Shown here one piece after another: positions 46,263 to 48,106 of a stretch of DNA of 48,106 nt (positions are counted from its first letter, which is position 1; each line of letters starts with the position of its first letter). The DNA is from Alphaproteobacteria bacterium. GTDB taxonomy: Bacteria > Pseudomonadota > Alphaproteobacteria > UBA7879 > UBA5542. The notes beneath the pieces were generated by a model. That model had not been told where the DNA came from and searched no databases. It saw nothing but the letters and a program-made list of their open reading frames with translations. The stretch spans positions 1 through 48,106 of the forward strand of contig JBAWWO010000009.1 in NCBI GenBank assembly GCA_037146715.1, in the 5' to 3' direction. A program made the position numbers and the translations under genes.

Positions 46263-47885
46263 ATCTTCTTCTTCCTCTGAGTCGTCGCTCTCTGGAGCTT
46301 CCCCTGCTTCTCCCTCTGAGTCGTCGTCTTCTAGATCTTCCCTTGCTTCAGACAACAGTTCTTCAATTCCTTCTAATTCAAGATTTGGACGTAATTTCTG
46401 TATGTTGCGTAATAAAGGTTTTAATAAATCTCTATCAGCAATACTCAAAACTAGGCCATCGTCCTTCTCGTGTAGAGCCAAAAAGTTCAAATTAGGAACA
46501 ATTTCAGTATCGTGTAAAGCTTCGATTATTTTTATTAATCCGCGGGCGGTTGCTTTATTTCCCGTTAATTCTAAACACGTTAACTGGGGAAGGGCTGCAA
46601 GTTTTCCTATCAAAACATCAAAAGCATCGTTATTAAGATCATTATATGCCAATGATAACTGTTTTAAGCTAGGAAGATTTTGAAAAATTTCCATAAGTTT
46701 TTTAATATGTTGCACACTAAACTCATTGTCGTCTAAACGGAGGTTTTCTAAAGCAGAGAGGTTTTTTGATGCTCCATACAAACTCTCGATACCGGCAGCA
46801 CTAATTTTATTGTGTCCAAGCGTTAATTTTTCAACTTTAGAAAGCTTCTCTGGCTGTAGAAGTAACTTGGCAAGTCCCTCATTGCCCATGGCCATATCGT
46901 CTAGTAAAAAGACCTTTAAGTTCGGGAATTCTAGAAGGATAGGAATTAAAGCACTTACATGTTTTGGGGCCTTGCGTATTAAAGCAGAGAGGCCTAAAGA
47001 AGTTATATTATCAGAATGATGCCGCAATAAATCCCTAACAAACTCGACAGCCGTTCCCATTGAAAGCTTATTATCACTTATGTCCAGCTCCGCCAGTGCA
47101 GGGAATTTTTTTTCTTCCCCTAGTAGTTTAACACTATCTGCAAGGCAATTGGTTGATAGATCTAATGACTTTAGTCTAGGACAATTTTCTGAAAGGATCT
47201 CTAGCAAAACACAGCCTGTCTTCGCAGAAAGATAATTGCCGGCTATACTTAATGTTTCTAGATTATGAGCACAAGAAATCCCTTTAGCGAGCTGGCTAAA
47301 CGCCTGGAAATGATTCTTTTTCAGAACAGATGCCTGACTAGGGTCTATATCCTGCAAGTCCTTCATAGGATATATCTCCTCTAACTCTAGGCTTTTCAAG
47401 TTAGGCAAAAAGGGTAAAGCATAGCTTAAAGAGTAGACCCCACTAGGCCCAATGTTGTTACCGTTTAAAGTCAAGCTTTCTAGTTTAGTAAGCCTTGAAA
47501 ACTCTATAAATATTTTTTCGGGATTTTTTCCTGAAAAGATGGCACTAGTAATAGTATTTCTTCCTATGTCTAGATCTTTTAAGCTAGAAAAATGTTTAAA
47601 CAGAGACGTCAATACTAGAAACATGGCATTTCCCATCTCGCAGCCTGCTAAGTTAAGAGTATGTAGGTTATTAAACTCTCTTAAAGGGCGCAAAAACCCT
47701 ATAGGTAAACCAGTTTCTTCTTTTCTGGTTACAGAAAGTATATTAGGGAATAAACGGCTTGGGTCATGAATAACAACTTTAGGCACCCCTTGTAGAACTG
47801 TTAAATGTTGGACTAGAGCCGCATGTCTCATGCCTCGGCAAGTACTCCGCAGTCTGGACAAATCTTTTTGTGGCAAAAAAGACAT
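46254..47885 (-). CDS. Leucine-rich-repeat protein, F-box-associated
   Basis: A 543-residue protein from the first usable ATG. Residues 1-25 (MSFLPQKDLSRLRSTCRGM) are the second half of an F-box, whose first half lies upstream. The body carries about 14 ribonuclease-inhibitor-type leucine-rich repeats, e.g. LKSLDLSTNCLADSVKLLG, LAELDISDNKLSMGTAVEF, LEKLTLGHNKISAAGIESL-like VEKLTLGHNKISAAGIES and LKQLSLAYNDLNNDAFDVL. The C-terminus is very acidic (EDDDSEGEAGEAPESDDSEE). F-box plus LRR is a eukaryotic ubiquitin-ligase adaptor design and in intracellular bacteria typically marks an injected effector (inference). It is tail-to-tail with gltX. Confidence 0.85.
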   Translation of the reverse strand: MSFLPQKDLSRLRSTCRGMRHAALVQHLTVLQGVPKVVIHDPSRLFPNILSVTRKEETGLPIGFLRPLREFNNLHTLNLAGCEMGNAMFLVLTSLFKHFSSLKDLDIGRNTITSAIFSGKNPEKIFIEFSRLTKLESLTLNGNNIGPSGVYSLSYALPFLPNLKSLELEEIYPMKDLQDIDPSQASVLKKNHFQAFSQLAKGISCAHNLETLSIAGNYLSAKTGCVLLEILSENCPRLKSLDLSTNCLADSVKLLGEEKKFPALAELDISDNKLSMGTAVEFVRDLLRHHSDNITSLGLSALIRKAPKHVSALIPILLEFPNLKVFLLDDMAMGNEGLAKLLLQPEKLSKVEKLTLGHNKISAAGIESLYGASKNLSALENLRLDDNEFSVQHIKKLMEIFQNLPSLKQLSLAYNDLNNDAFDVLIGKLAALPQLTCLELTGNKATARGLIKIIEALHDTEIVPNLNFLALHEKDDGLVLSIADRDLLKPLLRNIQKLRPNLELEGIEELLSEAREDLEDDDSEGEAGEAPESDDSEEEEDLE

Positions 47886-48101
47886 GATATGAAGACCAAT
47901 TTCCGCCGGTATTCTGAAAATGGGAGCCTCTTGATCGTGCTCTGGTGCGACCCATGAAGCTACGGGTCTAACATACGGAACAATTGAAAGCGGATTCTCA
48001 GGATTTTCAGTTCTGCGTCTTTTTGCAGGGGCTTCCTCATCTCCATCTCTTTGGGGCCTTGTTGCATAAGTAGGGGTGGTGTTCGTGGTTGAAGGAGAGA
48101 G
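47886..48101 (-). pseudogene. Open frame upstream of the LRR gene encoding the F-box N-terminal half
   Basis: The LRR reading frame stays open 72 codons upstream of the ATG at 47885, back to a TAG at 48102-48104. Translation gives a low-complexity start (TTPTYATRPQRDGDEEA), a basic cluster PAKRRRTENP, PLSIVPYVRPVASWVAPEHD, then IFRIPAEIGLHI joining MSFLPQKDLSRLRS. IPAEIGLHIMSFLPQKDL is an F-box start. No ATG, GTG or TTG occurs between the TAG and the ATG at 47885, so this part is either lost from the product, begun at a non-standard codon, or cut off by a mutation. Confidence 0.75.
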
Positions 48102-48106
48102 CTAAA

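Noticed and set aside
46183..46683. 166-codon forward frame rich in Ser
   Set aside because: It is the complement of the acidic C-terminus of the LRR gene; the serine runs come from complementing Asp/Glu codons.

Overview
The window reads as a stretch of chromosome from an AT-rich alphaproteobacterium with a host-associated lifestyle. Alphaproteobacterial signs are a circularly permuted, two-piece tmRNA gene, an alpha-type SspB adaptor directly behind it, and the miaB-phoH-ybeY-corC gene order. The host-associated lifestyle is an inference. It rests on a secreted patatin-like lipase, a Fic-domain protein, an exported GNAT-fold protein, an F-box/leucine-rich-repeat protein, two large helical-repeat proteins and small palindromic repeats in many intergenic gaps. 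A Holosporales- or Rickettsiales-like endosymbiont fits best, but no genus can be named from sequence reading alone.

Layout: 58-8077 holds secA between two large unrecognised proteins (one cytosolic, one secreted) that share a short helical repeat. 8278-12762 is a forward housekeeping operon: miaB, phoH, ybeY, corC, rsfS, rlmH. 12940-14639 carries a DEAD-box helicase and rpmG in reverse. 14751-20003 is the forward block pheS-pheT-lepA with overlapping genes. 20246-28358 is a long reverse block: a cobalamin-riboswitch-linked TonB-dependent receptor, then ssrA, sspB, msbA, a lysophospholipid acyltransferase, waaA, lpxK and an lpxL-type acyltransferase, i.e. lipid A/Kdo assembly and flipping. 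28978-37661 has topA, a polyprenyl diphosphate synthase, trmN6, gpsA, an amino-acid exporter and secF-secD-yajC. 37719-42050 is an accessory island: patatin, a Cys-rich secreted protein, Fic, tRNA-Ser and the exported GNAT protein. 42153-46262 is a tightly overlapped operon: ctpA, a degenerate OmpR-type regulator, a WecA/MraY-family transferase and gltX. The window closes with a reverse-strand LRR gene whose F-box lies mostly upstream of its first usable start codon.

Most notable: (1) a family of about 85-125 bp nested palindromes with a GTACGT(C/T)AGTAC core, sitting inside hairpin stems after genes and inside the variable part of a cobalamin riboswitch; (2) an unusually long, arginine-rich tmRNA tag of 26 codons, with sspB just downstream in the same direction; (3) an F-box reading frame continuing 5' of the LRR gene's first ATG and closed by an in-frame TAG with no standard start; (4) two mutually exclusive hairpins directly before the Fic start codon; (5) a hairpin covering the secA ribosome-binding site; (6) a (CT)10 tract inside a secreted-protein gene. 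No CRISPR array, intact insertion sequence, rRNA gene or prophage was seen.
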